A DNA stretch of 64,000 nucleotides from positions 124,001 to 188,000 of the forward strand of contig JOAA01000011.1 of the NCBI GenBank assembly GCA_000720375.1, read 5' to 3'. Origin of the DNA: Rhodococcus rhodnii. Its GTDB lineage: Bacteria > Actinomycetota > Actinomycetes > Mycobacteriales > Pseudonocardiaceae. Below the pieces are notes generated by a model. The model made no database searches and was not told the DNA's origin. It worked only from the letters and a program-made list of their open reading frames with translations. A program made the position numbers and the translations under genes. Of the stretch, positions 40,531-50,399 are shown one piece after another (position 1 is the stretch's first letter; every line of letters starts with the position of its first letter).

Positions 40531-41835
40531 CTAGTACGTGATCGCGATGCTCGGATCGGCAAGCAGTGACCCGACGTCCGCGAGGAACTCGGAGCCCTGC
40601 TGACCGTCGATCACCCGGTGGTCGAAGCTCAGCGACAGCTGGCAGATCTTGCGCGGCACGATCTGTCCGTCGACCACCCATGGCATGTCGCGGATCGTGC
40701 CGAGAGCCAGGATCGCCGACTCACCCGGGTTGATGATCGGCGTGCCGGTGTCCACTCCGAACACACCGATGTTGGTGATGGTGAACGTGCCGTTCGCCAT
40801 CTCCGCCGGCGTGGTCTTGCCGTCACGGGCCTTGACCGTCAACGCCTCCAACGCCTCGGCCAGCTCACGCAAGGAAAGCTGGTCGGCGTCGTGGATCTTG
40901 GGCACGACCAGGCCACGCGGGGTGGCCGCGGCGATCCCCAAGTGCACATAGGACTTGTAGACGATCTCGTCGCCGTCCCACACCGCGTTGATGTCCGGCG
41001 TGCGCTTCATCGCCAGCAACACCGCCTTGGCGGCGAACGTCAGCGGCGTCAGCTTCACGTCCCGGAACTGCGGGTGGTTCTTCAGTTTCGCCCGCAGTTC
41101 CATCATCGGCGTGACGTCGACGGTCATGAACTCGGTGACGTGTGGTGCGGTGAACGCGCTGTCCACCATGGCTTTCGCGGTCGCCTTGCGGACGCCACGA
41201 ACCGGCACCCGACGCTCACGCTCGCCTGTGGACACGGGTTTCGGTGCCGCCACGGGTGCCGCGGCTCGTTCCACGTCATCGCGCGTGATGACCTGGCCTT
41301 CGACGGCCAGGGAACGCAGGTCGACACCGAGGTCCTTGGCCAGCTTGCGCACCGGCGGCTTGGCCAACGGCACGTAGCCACCTGCTGGGACCGGCACGGG
41401 TTCCGGCTCTGGCTCGGGTTCGACGACCACCGGAGCCGGTGCGGGCGTGGATCCCTTGCGGGCACGGCGTTTCGCCGAACCGGTCTTCGGGCCGTAACCG
41501 ACCAGGCTCTGGATCCGGCCGTCGGCGCTCTCCTCACCGATCTTGGTTCCGCCGGTCCCGTTGTCCGACGAGGGCTTCTCAGGACCGTCCGGGTCGATGT
41601 CGAAGACGATGATCGGGGTGCCGACCGCGACCGTTTCGCCCGGCTGGGCGAGCAGTTCGGTGACCACGCCTTCGTACGGCGCGGGCAGCTCCACGGCGGC
41701 CTTCGAGGTCTCGATCTCCACGAAGATGTCGTTGACCTTGACCTTCGAGCCCGGCTGCACGTGCCAGGTCAGGATCTCCGCCTCGACCAGGCCTTCGCCG
41801 ACGTCTGGAAGCGGGAAGTGCTTGTAGTCAGGCAC
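40531..41835 (-). CDS. bkdC: branched-chain 2-oxoacid dehydrogenase E2 (dihydrolipoyl acyltransferase)
   Basis: 434 residues. The E2 core of the complex accepts the acyl group on lipoate and passes it to CoA. One lipoyl domain at the N-terminus has the lipoylated Lys in VEIETSKAAVELP, a Pro/Glu-rich linker follows, then the subunit-binding domain (LAKPPVRKLAKDLGVDL) and the catalytic domain ending with SFDHRVIDGQQGSEFLADV (catalytic His). It is last of three genes, 3 bp after E1beta. No E3 gene is here, so a shared lipoamide dehydrogenase is expected. Confidence 0.93.
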   Translation of the reverse strand: MPDYKHFPLPDVGEGLVEAEILTWHVQPGSKVKVNDIFVEIETSKAAVELPAPYEGVVTELLAQPGETVAVGTPIIVFDIDPDGPEKPSSDNGTGGTKIGEESADGRIQSLVGYGPKTGSAKRRARKGSTPAPAPVVVEPEPEPEPVPVPAGGYVPLAKPPVRKLAKDLGVDLRSLAVEGQVITRDDVERAAAPVAAPKPVSTGERERRVPVRGVRKATAKAMVDSAFTAPHVTEFMTVDVTPMMELRAKLKNHPQFRDVKLTPLTFAAKAVLLAMKRTPDINAVWDGDEIVYKSYVHLGIAAATPRGLVVPKIHDADQLSLRELAEALEALTVKARDGKTTPAEMANGTFTITNIGVFGVDTGTPIINPGESAILALGTIRDMPWVVDGQIVPRKICQLSLSFDHRVIDGQQGSEFLADVGSLLADPSIAITY

Positions 41836-41838
41836 GGC

Positions 41839-42858
41839 TCACCACGCCAGCGATCGGTCGACGGCGTCGAGCACGCGGTCGAGGTCGGGGAGATACTCCT
41901 CCTCCACCTTCGACGGCGGGTACGGCGTGTCGAATCCGGTCACTTTGAGCACGGGGGCTTCCAACGAGTAGAAGCACTCACGCTGCACGCGGTCGGCGAT
42001 CTCGGACGCGATCGACACCTCGCCCGGCGCCTCGCTGACCACGACGAGGTGTCCGGTGCGGCGCACCGACTCGAACACCGGGTCCAGGTCGAGCGGCGAC
42101 AACGTGCGCAGGTCGATGACCTCGAGCTCGTGGCCGTCCTCCGCGGCCGCGTTCGCCGCGTCCAGACAGGTCTTCACCATCGGGCCATAGGCCGCGAGCG
42201 TCGCGGTCGAACCCTGGCGGACCACCCGCGAACGCCACAACGGGTACGGCGTCGCGTCGAAGTCGATCTCGGCTTTCTCGTGGTAGCGCCGCTTCGGCTC
42301 GAAGAACAGCACCGGGTCGTCGGAATCGATGGCCTGCTGGATCATCCAGTAGGCGTCGACCGGGTTCGAGCAGGAAACGACCTTCACCCCGGGCAGGTGC
42401 GCGAACAGCGACTCCGGCGACTCGGAGTGGTGCTCGACCGCGCCGACACCGCCGCCGAACGGAACGCGGATCACCAGCGGCACCTTGAGCATGCCCTGCG
42501 TGCGGTAGTGCAGCTTGGCGACCTGGCTGTTGATCTGGTCGAACGCCGGGAAGATGAAGCCTTCGAACTGGATCTCGCACACCGGCCGGAAGCCGCGTAC
42601 GGCCAGGCCGACCGCGGTGCCGACGATGCCCGACTCGGCCAGCGGGGTGTCCAGCACCCGGTGCTCGCCGAAGTCCTTCTGCAGGCCGTCGGTGATCCGG
42701 TAGACGCCGCCCATCTTGCCGACGTCCTCGCCCATCACGATCACCTTGGGGTCGCGCTCCATCGCGGCGCGCAGGCCCATGTTGATGGCCTTGCCCATGG
42801 TCAGTTTCGTGGGTGCCGCGGCAGCGGCCGTCTTCGGATCCATCACTGGTGCCGCCAT
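41839..42858 (-). CDS. bkdB: branched-chain 2-oxoacid dehydrogenase E1 beta subunit
   Basis: 339 residues from the ATG at 42858, which has GAGGGGGG upstream and lies 1 bp after the E1alpha stop. The pyrimidine-domain region shows MGEDVGKMGGVYRITDGL, TPLAESGIVGTAVGLA and GFRPVCEIQFEGFIFPA; the C-terminal domain has LRTLSPLDLDPVFESV. With E1alpha it decarboxylates 2-oxo acids from Val, Leu and Ile using thiamine diphosphate, supplying branched acyl-CoA for catabolism and branched fatty-acid starters. Confidence 0.94.
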   Translation of the reverse strand: MAAPVMDPKTAAAAAPTKLTMGKAINMGLRAAMERDPKVIVMGEDVGKMGGVYRITDGLQKDFGEHRVLDTPLAESGIVGTAVGLAVRGFRPVCEIQFEGFIFPAFDQINSQVAKLHYRTQGMLKVPLVIRVPFGGGVGAVEHHSESPESLFAHLPGVKVVSCSNPVDAYWMIQQAIDSDDPVLFFEPKRRYHEKAEIDFDATPYPLWRSRVVRQGSTATLAAYGPMVKTCLDAANAAAEDGHELEVIDLRTLSPLDLDPVFESVRRTGHLVVVSEAPGEVSIASEIADRVQRECFYSLEAPVLKVTGFDTPYPPSKVEEEYLPDLDRVLDAVDRSLAW

Positions 42859-42859
42859 T

Positions 42860-44068
42860 TCAGTGCGCACCCCCCTCGAAACCGGCCAGGTACTCCAGGT
42901 ATTCGTCGCGTTCCCGCTCCAGCAGCGGGTTTCCGCCCGCGTAGACCTTGGAGAAGATCCGCTCGGCAGGCGGGTCGGGCATGTTGAAGCAGTACGCCCG
43001 CAGCTCGGACGCCAACTGGTCGGCCTCGAGCTGCACCTCGTCGAAGAACTCCGGCTCGGCCATGCCGCTGCGGACCAGGTGCACGCGAACGCGCTCGATC
43101 GGGTCCTTCAGCTTCCACGCCTCGAGCTCGTCCGACAGGCGATAGCGCGTCGGGTCGTCGGACGTGGTGTGCGCGTCCATCCGGTAGGTGAACGCCTCGA
43201 TCAGCACAGGGCCGTTGCCCGACCGGCACTCCTCCAACGCCCACCGGGACACCGCGAGGCATGCCAGCACGTCGTTGCCGTCCACCCGGATGCCGGGGAA
43301 GCCGTAGCCGCGGGCGCGCTGGTACAGCGGGAGCCGGCTCTGCCGCTCGGTCGGCTCGGAGATCGCCCACTGGTTGTTCTGGCAGTAGAAGACGACCGGA
43401 GCGTCGTACACCGCGGCCCACACGAAGCCCTCGTGCACGTCACCCTGGCTGGTCGCGCCGTCGCCGAAGAAGACCATGGTGGCCTCGGCGTCCGGCTCGC
43501 TGCCGACCTTGCCCTCGAACTTCTGGCCCATCGCGTACCCGGTCGCGTTCACGACCTGGTTGCCGATCACGATCGTGTAAGGGTGGAAGCGGTGCTTGAC
43601 CGGATCCCACTCGGAGTGCTGCGTGCCGCGGAAGGTCGCCAGGATCTGCTCGGGCTTCACGCCACGGCACCACGCGACGCCGTGCTCGCGGTAGCTGGGG
43701 AAGACCATGTCCTGCGGCTTCAGCGCGCGGCCCGCGCCGATCTGCGCGGCTTCCTGGCCGAGCAACGGCACCCAGATACCGAGCTGGCCCTGCCGCTGCA
43801 GCGCGTTGCCCTCACGGTCGGCGCGGCGGACGAGGACCATGTCGCGGTACAGACCGCGCAGCTCTTCGGCACCGATGTCGGCGACGAACTTGTCGAACTC
43901 GGGGTTGGCTACTCGCTCACCCTCTGGCGTCAGGAGCTCGACCAGCTCCGCGCCACCTTCGTTAGTCGCACGCAAACCCGCGATCACCTGTTCTGGGGTC
44001 GGTTTCGCCGCGGTGGCGGCTGGACCGCCTCCGGGCTCCGGGTGCGTCCACTGTTCTGGGGACGACAT
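42860..44068 (-). CDS. bkdA: branched-chain 2-oxoacid dehydrogenase E1 alpha subunit
   Basis: 402 residues. The thiamine-diphosphate motif runs from FGDGATSQGDVHEG to FYCQNNQWAIS, and the phosphorylation-loop region of this family appears as YRMDAHTTSDDPTRYR. The ATG at 44068 is chosen because GGAGAA lies 9 nt upstream and the longer open frame beyond it has no family likeness. It is the first gene of the bkd operon, followed by E1beta and E2. A 7-bp inverted repeat (44262-44291) about 200 bp upstream is a possible regulator site; no Lrp-type bkdR gene is adjacent. Confidence 0.93.
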   Translation of the reverse strand: MSSPEQWTHPEPGGGPAATAAKPTPEQVIAGLRATNEGGAELVELLTPEGERVANPEFDKFVADIGAEELRGLYRDMVLVRRADREGNALQRQGQLGIWVPLLGQEAAQIGAGRALKPQDMVFPSYREHGVAWCRGVKPEQILATFRGTQHSEWDPVKHRFHPYTIVIGNQVVNATGYAMGQKFEGKVGSEPDAEATMVFFGDGATSQGDVHEGFVWAAVYDAPVVFYCQNNQWAISEPTERQSRLPLYQRARGYGFPGIRVDGNDVLACLAVSRWALEECRSGNGPVLIEAFTYRMDAHTTSDDPTRYRLSDELEAWKLKDPIERVRVHLVRSGMAEPEFFDEVQLEADQLASELRAYCFNMPDPPAERIFSKVYAGGNPLLERERDEYLEYLAGFEGGAH

Positions 44069-44432
44069 GCGGCTTTTTCTCCTCGCGTTCGAGGCCACGG
44101 CATCGCTTGTGACGGTGCCTGGCGGCCACTCCGGTCGCGCACCGCCACCTCGGGTTGGAAGGCGGACAGCGGCGGTCGGCACTGACGGGCTGTCGATGTC
44201 CATCCTGGCACGCCGTCGCCCGATCTGGTGAGTCAGCCGCGCGTACTTGTCCGTCTCGAAATGGTCCTGAACAGGCAAAATGGTAGGACCACCGAAGGTC
44301 GGGGTGCCTAGCGAGCACATCGGGCGCGCACGCCAGAGCACCTTCGGCGCGGCGGCGAGGTCTCGCCCAGCGGACAACGGCCGGGGCCGGATGTGATCTG
44401 GACCACGCCGCGAGTCGTGACAGGATCGAGGG
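44069..44432. promoter_or_regulatory. bkd/M20 divergent intergenic region with inverted repeat
   Basis: 364 bp without a convincing gene. TGGTCCT and AGGACCA (44262-44268, 44285-44291) flank an AT-richer centre and may be an operator, for example for an Lrp/BkdR-type protein, or a hairpin. Confidence 0.4.
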
Positions 44433-45848
44433 GTGGAGCACAACACCCTGAACTCGACCGTCGGCAGGCTCTGGGACGAGGAGATCCTCCCCAGCCTGTC
44501 GGAACTGGTCGCGATCCCCGCGCTCTCGCCCGTGTTCGACCCAGCATGGGCGGCCAACGGACATCTGGACGACGCGGTCGCGCACGTCAGCAAATGGATA
44601 ACCGCCCGCAACCTGCCAGGCGCGACCGTCGAGACGGTGCGGCTGGAAGGCCTGACGCCAGTGGTGATGGTGGACATCCCGGCCACACCAGGCGCCGAGG
44701 ACGCAGGCACAGTCGTGCTCTACGGACACTTGGACAAACAGCCGCCTGTCGGCGGTTGGGGCGAGGGACTTGGCCCGTGGACCCCGGTCCTGCGTGACGG
44801 CCGGCTTTACGGACGTGGCGCGGCGGACGACGGATACTCGGGTTACGCCGCCACTGCCGCGATCGAGGCTCTTAAGGCCGCAGGTGGTTCGCACGCTCGG
44901 TGCGTGATTCTGCTGGAGACGTCCGAGGAGTCCGGGAGCCCGGATCTGGCGGCGTACCTGACGCATCTCCGTGACCGCCTCGGCGACGTGACCCTGGTGA
45001 TCTGCCTGGACTCCGGCGGCAACGACTACTCACGGCTGTGGCTCACGACTTCGTTGCGCGGCATGGTGTCGGTGGACGTGACCGTGCGCGTGCTCGACGC
45101 GGGCGTGCACTCGGGCCTGGCGAGCGGGATCGTGCCGAGTTCGTTCCGGGTGTTGCGGGCCCTGCTCGACCGGATCGAGGACTCGGCGACCGGCGAGATC
45201 CTGCTGCCCGAGCTGAACGTGGAAATCCCGGCGCACCGCCGGGACGAGGCCAGGGCAAGCGTTGAGGCGGTGGGCGCGGTCGGTAGCGCGTTCCCGATGG
45301 CCTCGGGCGTGCGCCACATGTCGGACCAGGACCTCGAGCTCGTGCTGAACAGCAGCTGGCGGCCGACGCTCTCGGTGATCGGCGCCTCCGGCTTGCCCGA
45401 ACCGCTCGACGCGGGCAACGTGCTGCGGCCGTACACAACGTTGTCGCTGAGCTTCCGTCTGCCGCCGACCGCGGACTCGGCGGCGGCCCTTGCCGCGGTG
45501 AAGAAAGCCCTGACCACGGACGTCCCCTATGGCGCACAGGTCGAACTGGGCCGACCGGACCTGGCCAACGGCTGGGACGCCCCGGAAACCGCGCCCTGGC
45601 TGCAGGCAACGCTGGACGACGTAAGCAAAACGGTGTTCGACGCCCCATGGGGGACGGTCGGACTCGGCGGCTCGATCCCGTTCATGGGCCTGCTGGCGGA
45701 GACCTACCCGCAAGCCCAGTTCGTGGTCACGGGCGCACTCGGCGCGGACAGCAATGCCCACGTTCCCAACGAGTGGCTGCACCTCGCCCAAGCCGCACGC
45801 GTGACAACGTCAGTCGCGCACATCCTGAACGCCCACGCGACCCGCTAG
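44433..45848 (+). CDS. M20-family metallopeptidase (dipeptidase-like)
   Basis: 471 residues from a GTG at 44433. Zinc ligands and catalytic residues appear as VVLYGHLDKQP (His, Asp), GRGAADDGYSG (Asp), LLETSEESGSP (the Glu-Glu pair) and CLDSGGNDY. The lid/dimer domain follows, and a late GADSNAHVPNEWLHL supplies the last His. M20 dipeptidases cleave small peptides in the cytoplasm. The 3' end overlaps the convergent endonuclease V gene by 39 bp. Confidence 0.92.
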   Translation: MEHNTLNSTVGRLWDEEILPSLSELVAIPALSPVFDPAWAANGHLDDAVAHVSKWITARNLPGATVETVRLEGLTPVVMVDIPATPGAEDAGTVVLYGHLDKQPPVGGWGEGLGPWTPVLRDGRLYGRGAADDGYSGYAATAAIEALKAAGGSHARCVILLETSEESGSPDLAAYLTHLRDRLGDVTLVICLDSGGNDYSRLWLTTSLRGMVSVDVTVRVLDAGVHSGLASGIVPSSFRVLRALLDRIEDSATGEILLPELNVEIPAHRRDEARASVEAVGAVGSAFPMASGVRHMSDQDLELVLNSSWRPTLSVIGASGLPEPLDAGNVLRPYTTLSLSFRLPPTADSAAALAAVKKALTTDVPYGAQVELGRPDLANGWDAPETAPWLQATLDDVSKTVFDAPWGTVGLGGSIPFMGLLAETYPQAQFVVTGALGADSNAHVPNEWLHLAQAARVTTSVAHILNAHATR

Positions 45849-46478
45849 CACCTCCCGCCCCAGGTGATCGGCTGCCCTCGTGGTTTCGGGCAGCCGATAC
45901 CTCGGGCTGAGTTCCAAAACCAGCCCGGTCGCGGTGTCCAGGTCGATCTTGTGTCCAATCGAGACGAACACGGGTTTGACGTCGTCCTGGGCTCGCAGCG
46001 CTCGGCCGACAGTCTCACCGTTGTCCACCAACGGTTTCCAGTCACCCCTGGTCGGTCCCGGTGGTTCGTATTGGCCTAGCGCTTGCTTCCCCACACCGAT
46101 CGACGGCAGTCCGGTCTCCACACCTATGTGACAGGCCAATCCGAACCTGCGTGGATGCGCCAGCCCTTGCCCGTCGCAGACCAGGACATCCGGCTTGATC
46201 TTGAGCTTCGCCAAAGCCGGCAGCAGCGCGGGCAGCTCCCGAAAGCTGAACAATCCTGGTACGTAGGGAAAGTCGGCAATGTCCTCGTGGAAGGCACTGT
46301 CCACAATGTTCAGTGTCGCTATGTCGACACAGACCGCTGTGGCCACGAGCCTGTCCGAACCCGGCTCATACGCAACGTCCAACCCTGCGGCGATCTTGGG
46401 CGCGAAGCCTTCCGGCGCAGCCGGTTCGACCAGATGTGCCATCCTCAGCTGCAGCTGAATGGCCTCGTCGACGGTCAC
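45810..46478 (-). CDS. nfi: endonuclease V (deoxyinosine 3' endonuclease)
   Basis: Endonuclease V nicks DNA near deoxyinosine to start repair of deaminated adenine. 222 residues from a GTG at 46478 that overlaps the preceding stop (GTGA). The first metal Asp is in IAAGLDVAYEPGS, then FPYVPGLFSFRELP (substrate wedge) and PDVLVCDGQGLAHPRRFGLACHIGV with the second Asp. A longer frame upstream only shadows the previous gene. It is probably co-transcribed with the ADP-ribosylglycohydrolase. Confidence 0.93.
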   Translation of the reverse strand: MTVDEAIQLQLRMAHLVEPAAPEGFAPKIAAGLDVAYEPGSDRLVATAVCVDIATLNIVDSAFHEDIADFPYVPGLFSFRELPALLPALAKLKIKPDVLVCDGQGLAHPRRFGLACHIGVETGLPSIGVGKQALGQYEPPGPTRGDWKPLVDNGETVGRALRAQDDVKPVFVSIGHKIDLDTATGLVLELSPRYRLPETTRAADHLGREVLAGRVGVQDVRD

Positions 46479-47572
46479 CAGTCCGGGTACCGCGTGTACC
46501 AAGCGGGATCCCGCAACGGTTTCGGCCCGAACTCGACCACCGCGTCCAGACTCAGCCGTTCGATCACCTCGCGCAGCTCCAACTCGGCCAGCCAAGACGG
46601 CGGGATCGCGTCGATTCCCCATGCGGCGCCGAGGATGTTGCCGCAGATGGCGCCGGTCGAATCGCTGTCACCGGAGTGGTTGACCGCCATCAGCAGGCCT
46701 TCGGTCATGTCGTCGGCGCAAAGCGCGGCGCACACGGCGATCGCCAGCGCCTCCTCGCCGACCCAGCCGCCGCCCAGTTCGGCCGCGATGGTCTCCGGGT
46801 CGGGCTTGTACTGCGACAGCTCGACCGCTTTGTCCAGGATGTCCAGCTGCTCTTGGTGGTCGTCCCAGCGCATCAGGTGTTCCCGCGCGACGACGATCGC
46901 GTCGGGTAGCGGCGTGCCTTCGAGCAGTTCGCTGACGATCACCGCGTGCACACCCGCGGACAGAAATCCCGTGGGATGACCGTGGGTCAGCGCCGCGCTG
47001 CTCACCGCGATGGTGAAAATCTCGGCGGGGTCGTCGGACCAGAACGCCACCGGCGCGGCCCGCATCACGCCGCCGCAGCCCTTCGAGTCGTTGATCGGGT
47101 TCTCCGGCGTACTCGGTTTGCCGGAAGTTGCGAATGTGCGCAGCGAGGCCATGCACGTGCCACCTGGCGCCCTGCGGTGGAACAGGCCGCGGTTGGTGAT
47201 CAGCCATCCGTCCGGCTCGGGCGAGCGCTGCGCGAACACGCCGCCCCACCGCTCCCACGGTTGTCCCTGCGTCAGGTACCACCGCTGGTAGGCGTGCTGC
47301 AGCACCATCGTGACGTCGACTTCGGTGCCCCTGCGCCTGCCCGCGTGCGCCCGGATCAGGCCTTCCAGGGTGAACAGCGTCATCTGGGTGTCGTCGGTGA
47401 TCTTGCCCCGGCCGCCGTACTCGGTGGCGTAGTCCCGCAGCCCGTCAGGACCGAACCGGTGCCGGATGTCGTCGATGGAGTTGAACTCGATCGGCGAACC
47501 GAGCGCGTCGCCCACTGCCCCGGCGAGCATCGATCCGAGCACTTTCGATGGCGGCAGACAGCGTCGGGTCAC
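46475..47572 (-). CDS. ADP-ribosylglycohydrolase family protein
   Basis: 365 residues from a GTG at 47572. The family removes ADP-ribose from proteins, small molecules or nucleic acids using two Mg2+ ions. Metal motifs appear as AGAVGDALGSPIEF, GRGKITDDTQMTL (the TDDT signature), and the C-terminal NHSGDSDSTGAICGN. The protein has no signal peptide. It is coupled to nfi by a 4-bp overlap; pairing with a DNA-repair nuclease might hint at a nucleic-acid substrate, but this is speculative. It is divergent from an amino-acid importer. Confidence 0.92.
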   Translation of the reverse strand: MTRRCLPPSKVLGSMLAGAVGDALGSPIEFNSIDDIRHRFGPDGLRDYATEYGGRGKITDDTQMTLFTLEGLIRAHAGRRRGTEVDVTMVLQHAYQRWYLTQGQPWERWGGVFAQRSPEPDGWLITNRGLFHRRAPGGTCMASLRTFATSGKPSTPENPINDSKGCGGVMRAAPVAFWSDDPAEIFTIAVSSAALTHGHPTGFLSAGVHAVIVSELLEGTPLPDAIVVAREHLMRWDDHQEQLDILDKAVELSQYKPDPETIAAELGGGWVGEEALAIAVCAALCADDMTEGLLMAVNHSGDSDSTGAICGNILGAAWGIDAIPPSWLAELELREVIERLSLDAVVEFGPKPLRDPAWYTRYPDW

Positions 47573-47717
47573 TGGACGAATCGTAGGCGACGCACCGATC
47601 CGGCAAAGTGAAATCGCCAATCGGCTGCGTGGTGACCAGGTCGTAACGGGTGCTTGCTGGGAACGAGCGCTAACAAGTGGCAGTATGCGGGCACTTGACC
47701 AAGAGAAGGAGTGACCT

Positions 47718-48650
47718 GTGGCGCTACGGACCAGGCACAAGTTGCTCGCCCTGTTGCCCACGCTGGCCATGGCGACACTGGCGGCCGCGTGCGGAACCGT
47801 GCAAGACAACCCCGGCGGTGGCGGTGGTGGGGCGCCCGGCAACACACAAGCGTCGGCAATCCCGACGGTGACCAAGGACGACGCGCTGGCCGCCATGGTG
47901 CCAGCCGACGTCAAGAGCGACGGCAAGATCCTCGTCGGACAGGACCAGAGCTACCCGCCGAACGAGTTCGTCGAGAACGGCCAGGTCGTCGGCATGGACG
48001 TGGACCTGGGCAAGGCGATCGGCCAGAAACTGGGCCTTGAAGTGACGTTCGAGAACTCGGCGTTCGACGGCATCATCCCCGGCCTGTCGGCCGGCCGCTA
48101 CGAGGCGGCGATGTCGTCGTTCACGATCAACGCGGAGCGGCTGCAGCAGGTCGACATGATCTCGTACTTCAGCGCGGGCACCTCGGGGGCCGTGCTGAAG
48201 GGCAACCCGGACAAACTGACGCTCGACACCCTGTGCGGCAAGAACGTGGCTGTCCAGAAGGGCACTGTCCAGGTCGAGGACCTGGAGGCCCGTACGGCCA
48301 AGTGCACGGGGGCAGGCCAGCCCGCGATCCAAGTCCAGCAGTTCCAGAACCAGACCGACGCCAACCTCGCGCTCACCTCGAAGCGTGTCGCGGCGATGCT
48401 GGCCGACTCGCCGGTCATCGACTACGCGATCAAGGTGACCAACAACCAGCTCGAGCAGGTCGGTCAGGTCTACGACACCGCGCCGTACGGCCTCGTGCTG
48501 CCCAAGGGCAAGGGTGACTACGCCAAGGCCATCCAGGGTGCGATCCAGGCGCTGATCGACGACGGCACCTACAAGAGGATCCTGGAGAAGTGGGGCGTCC
48601 AGCAGGGCGCGGTCACCAAGGCCGAGGTGAACCCCGCACCGGCGGGCTGA
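47718..48650 (+). CDS. amino-acid ABC transporter, substrate-binding lipoprotein
   Basis: 310 residues from a GTG with GGAG upstream. A lipoprotein signal ends in TLAAACG, followed by a Gly-rich linker and a type-II periplasmic-binding fold (DQSYPPNEFVENGQVVGMDVDLGKAIG, FDGIIPGLSAGRYEAAMSSFTINAERLQQVDMI, LPKGKGDYAKAIQGAIQALIDDGTYKRILEKWG). It captures a polar amino acid outside the membrane for the permease and ATPase encoded next. The exact ligand is unknown; glutamate or basic amino acids fit the family. Confidence 0.92.
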   Translation: MALRTRHKLLALLPTLAMATLAAACGTVQDNPGGGGGGAPGNTQASAIPTVTKDDALAAMVPADVKSDGKILVGQDQSYPPNEFVENGQVVGMDVDLGKAIGQKLGLEVTFENSAFDGIIPGLSAGRYEAAMSSFTINAERLQQVDMISYFSAGTSGAVLKGNPDKLTLDTLCGKNVAVQKGTVQVEDLEARTAKCTGAGQPAIQVQQFQNQTDANLALTSKRVAAMLADSPVIDYAIKVTNNQLEQVGQVYDTAPYGLVLPKGKGDYAKAIQGAIQALIDDGTYKRILEKWGVQQGAVTKAEVNPAPAG

Positions 48651-48663
48651 GCTGGAGACTCAC

Positions 48664-49578
48664 TTGTCATCGTCAACCGAAGAACGCCGCCCGGAACCGA
48701 TCAAAGCGGTTCCGGTGCGGCACGTCGGCCGCTGGATCGGGGGCGGCATCGTCCTCGTGCTGGCCGCGCTGGCGGTCCGCAGCATCATTGTCAACCCGAA
48801 CTTCCAGTGGCAGCTGGTCGGCCCGTACCTGTTCGACACCAGAATCATCGAGGGCCTGCTCACCACGCTCTGGCTGACCGTCGCGTCGATGGCCATCGGC
48901 ATCGTCGGCGGCGTCATCCTCGCGGTGATGCGGCTGTCGCCCAACCCGGTGCTGTCGGGCGCCGCGGGCGTCTACGTCTGGTTGTTCCGCGGCACGCCAT
49001 TGATCACACAGTTGATCTTCTGGGCCAACCTGGGGGCGCTGTTCCCGACCTTCGGCCTCGGCATCCCGTTCGGACCGGAGTTCGTCACGTGGAACACCAC
49101 TTCGACGATCACGATCCAAGCGGCGGCATTGCTCGGACTGGGCCTCAACGAGGCCGCGTACATGGCTGAGATCGTCCGCGCCGGTGTCTCCTCGGTGGAC
49201 GACGGGCAGACCGAGGCCGCCGGCGCGCTGGGCATGACCAGGGGCAAGACATTGCGCCGGATCGTGCTGCCGCAGGCCATGCGCGTGATCATCCCGCCGA
49301 CCGGCAACCAGTTGATCTCGATGCTCAAGACCACCTCGCTGGTGGTGGTGATCGGGTACGCCGAGCTGACGGTGGTGGCACAGCAGATCTACGCGCAGAA
49401 CTACCGCGTCATCCCGCTGCTGGTGGTCACCGCGATCTGGTATCTCGTCTGCACCAGCGTGCTGTCGGTGTTCCAGGGCTTCATCGAGCGGAAGTACAGC
49501 CAGTCCACGATCCAGACGACCGGCTGGGTCAGCCGGATGTTCGGGTTCCGGCTCGGTCGGCGGAAGGAGCAGCAGTGA
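48664..49578 (+). CDS. amino-acid ABC transporter, permease
   Basis: 304 residues from a TTG at 48664. The His/Glu/Gln/Arg-type permease domain has [71 protein letters not shown] (EAA loop that contacts the ATPase) and [16 protein letters not shown] cytoplasmic N-terminal segment rich in Arg/Glu precedes the first helix. Only one permease is encoded, so it probably works as a homodimer. It overlaps the ATPase gene by 4 bp. Confidence 0.92.
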   Translation: MSSSTEERRPEPIKAVPVRHVGRWIGGGIVLVLAALAVRSIIVNPNFQWQLVGPYLFDTRIIEGLLTTLWLTVASMAIGIVGGVILAVMRLSPNPVLSGAAGVYVWLFRGTPLITQLIFWANLGALFPTFGLGIPFGPEFVTWNTTSTITIQAAALLGLGLNEAAYMAEIVRAGVSSVDDGQTEAAGALGMTRGKTLRRIVLPQAMRVIIPPTGNQLISMLKTTSLVVVIGYAELTVVAQQIYAQNYRVIPLLVVTAIWYLVCTSVLSVFQGFIERKYSQSTIQTTGWVSRMFGFRLGRRKEQQ

Positions 49579-50345
49579 CCCCGATGGTCCGGGCCGAGGG
49601 CGTCTGCAAGCGGTTCGGCAGCCTCGAAGTGCTCAAGGGCATCGATCTGGAGGTCCAGCCCGGTGAGGTGATGTGCATCATCGGGCCGTCCGGGTCGGGT
49701 AAGTCGACGTTCCTGCGCTGCATCAACCACTTGGAGAAGGTGGACGCGGGCAGGCTGGCGGTGGACGGCGAACTGGTCGGCTACCGGCAGAAGGGCGACA
49801 AGCTCTACGAGCTGAAGGAAAACGAGGTCGCGCAGAAACGCCAGGAGATCGGCATGGTCTTCCAGCGGTTCAACCTGTTCCCGCACATGACCGCGATCGA
49901 GAACGTGATGGAGGCGCCGGTCTACGTCAAGGGCGTGAACCGGGCCGACGCGCGCACATGGGGAATGTCCCTGCTGGAACAGGTCGGCCTTGGCGACAAG
50001 GCGGAGAACTACCCGCGTCAGCTCTCCGGTGGTCAGCAGCAGCGCGTCGCCATCGCCAGGGCATTGGCGATGGATCCCAAGCTGATGCTGTTCGACGAGC
50101 CGACCTCGGCACTCGACCCCGAGCTCGTCGGCGATGTCCTCGCCGTGATGCGCAGTCTCGCCGAGAAGGGCATGACCATGGTGGTGGTCACGCACGAGAT
50201 GGAGTTCGCGCGTGAGGTCGCCGATTCCGTGGTGTTCATGGACGGCGGTGTGGTCGTTGAGGCGGGCAAGCCGGAGGACGTGATCCGGTCGCCGAAACAC
50301 GAGCGCACCAAGGCGTTCCTGTCCCGAGTGCTGCGGAAGGACTGA
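49575..50345 (+). CDS. amino-acid ABC transporter, ATP-binding protein
   Basis: 256 residues, GlnQ/HisP type. Walker A is GPSGSGKST, the Q-loop is [11 protein letters not shown], the signature is [15 protein letters not shown], Walker B is [14 protein letters not shown], and the switch His is [10 protein letters not shown]. It powers the importer whose binding protein and permease are encoded just upstream, and it ends the operon; a hairpin follows 20 bp after its stop. Confidence 0.95.
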   Translation: MTPMVRAEGVCKRFGSLEVLKGIDLEVQPGEVMCIIGPSGSGKSTFLRCINHLEKVDAGRLAVDGELVGYRQKGDKLYELKENEVAQKRQEIGMVFQRFNLFPHMTAIENVMEAPVYVKGVNRADARTWGMSLLEQVGLGDKAENYPRQLSGGQQQRVAIARALAMDPKLMLFDEPTSALDPELVGDVLAVMRSLAEKGMTMVVVTHEMEFAREVADSVVFMDGGVVVEAGKPEDVIRSPKHERTKAFLSRVLRKD

Positions 50346-50364
50346 CGGACCTTGTCGGTCAACC

Positions 50365-50394
50365 GTGGTGGCTCCTCAGCCGAGGAGCCACCAC
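50365..50394 (+). terminator. hairpin after the amino-acid importer operon
   Basis: GTGGTGGCTCCTC and GAGGAGCCACCAC form a perfect 13-bp stem around AGCC. There is no T-run. It lies just before the GTG chosen for the next gene and argues against the earlier TTG start at 50352. Confidence 0.7.
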
Positions 50395-50399
50395 TCGAC

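Noticed and set aside
40618..42987. Plus-strand open frame of 789 codons
   Set aside because: Antisense to bkdC and bkdB, His/Arg/Val-rich without any family likeness.
44069..44710. N-terminal extension of bkd E1 alpha
   Set aside because: Upstream frame is open by composition only; the ATG at 44068 has a good ribosome-binding site and fits the family length.
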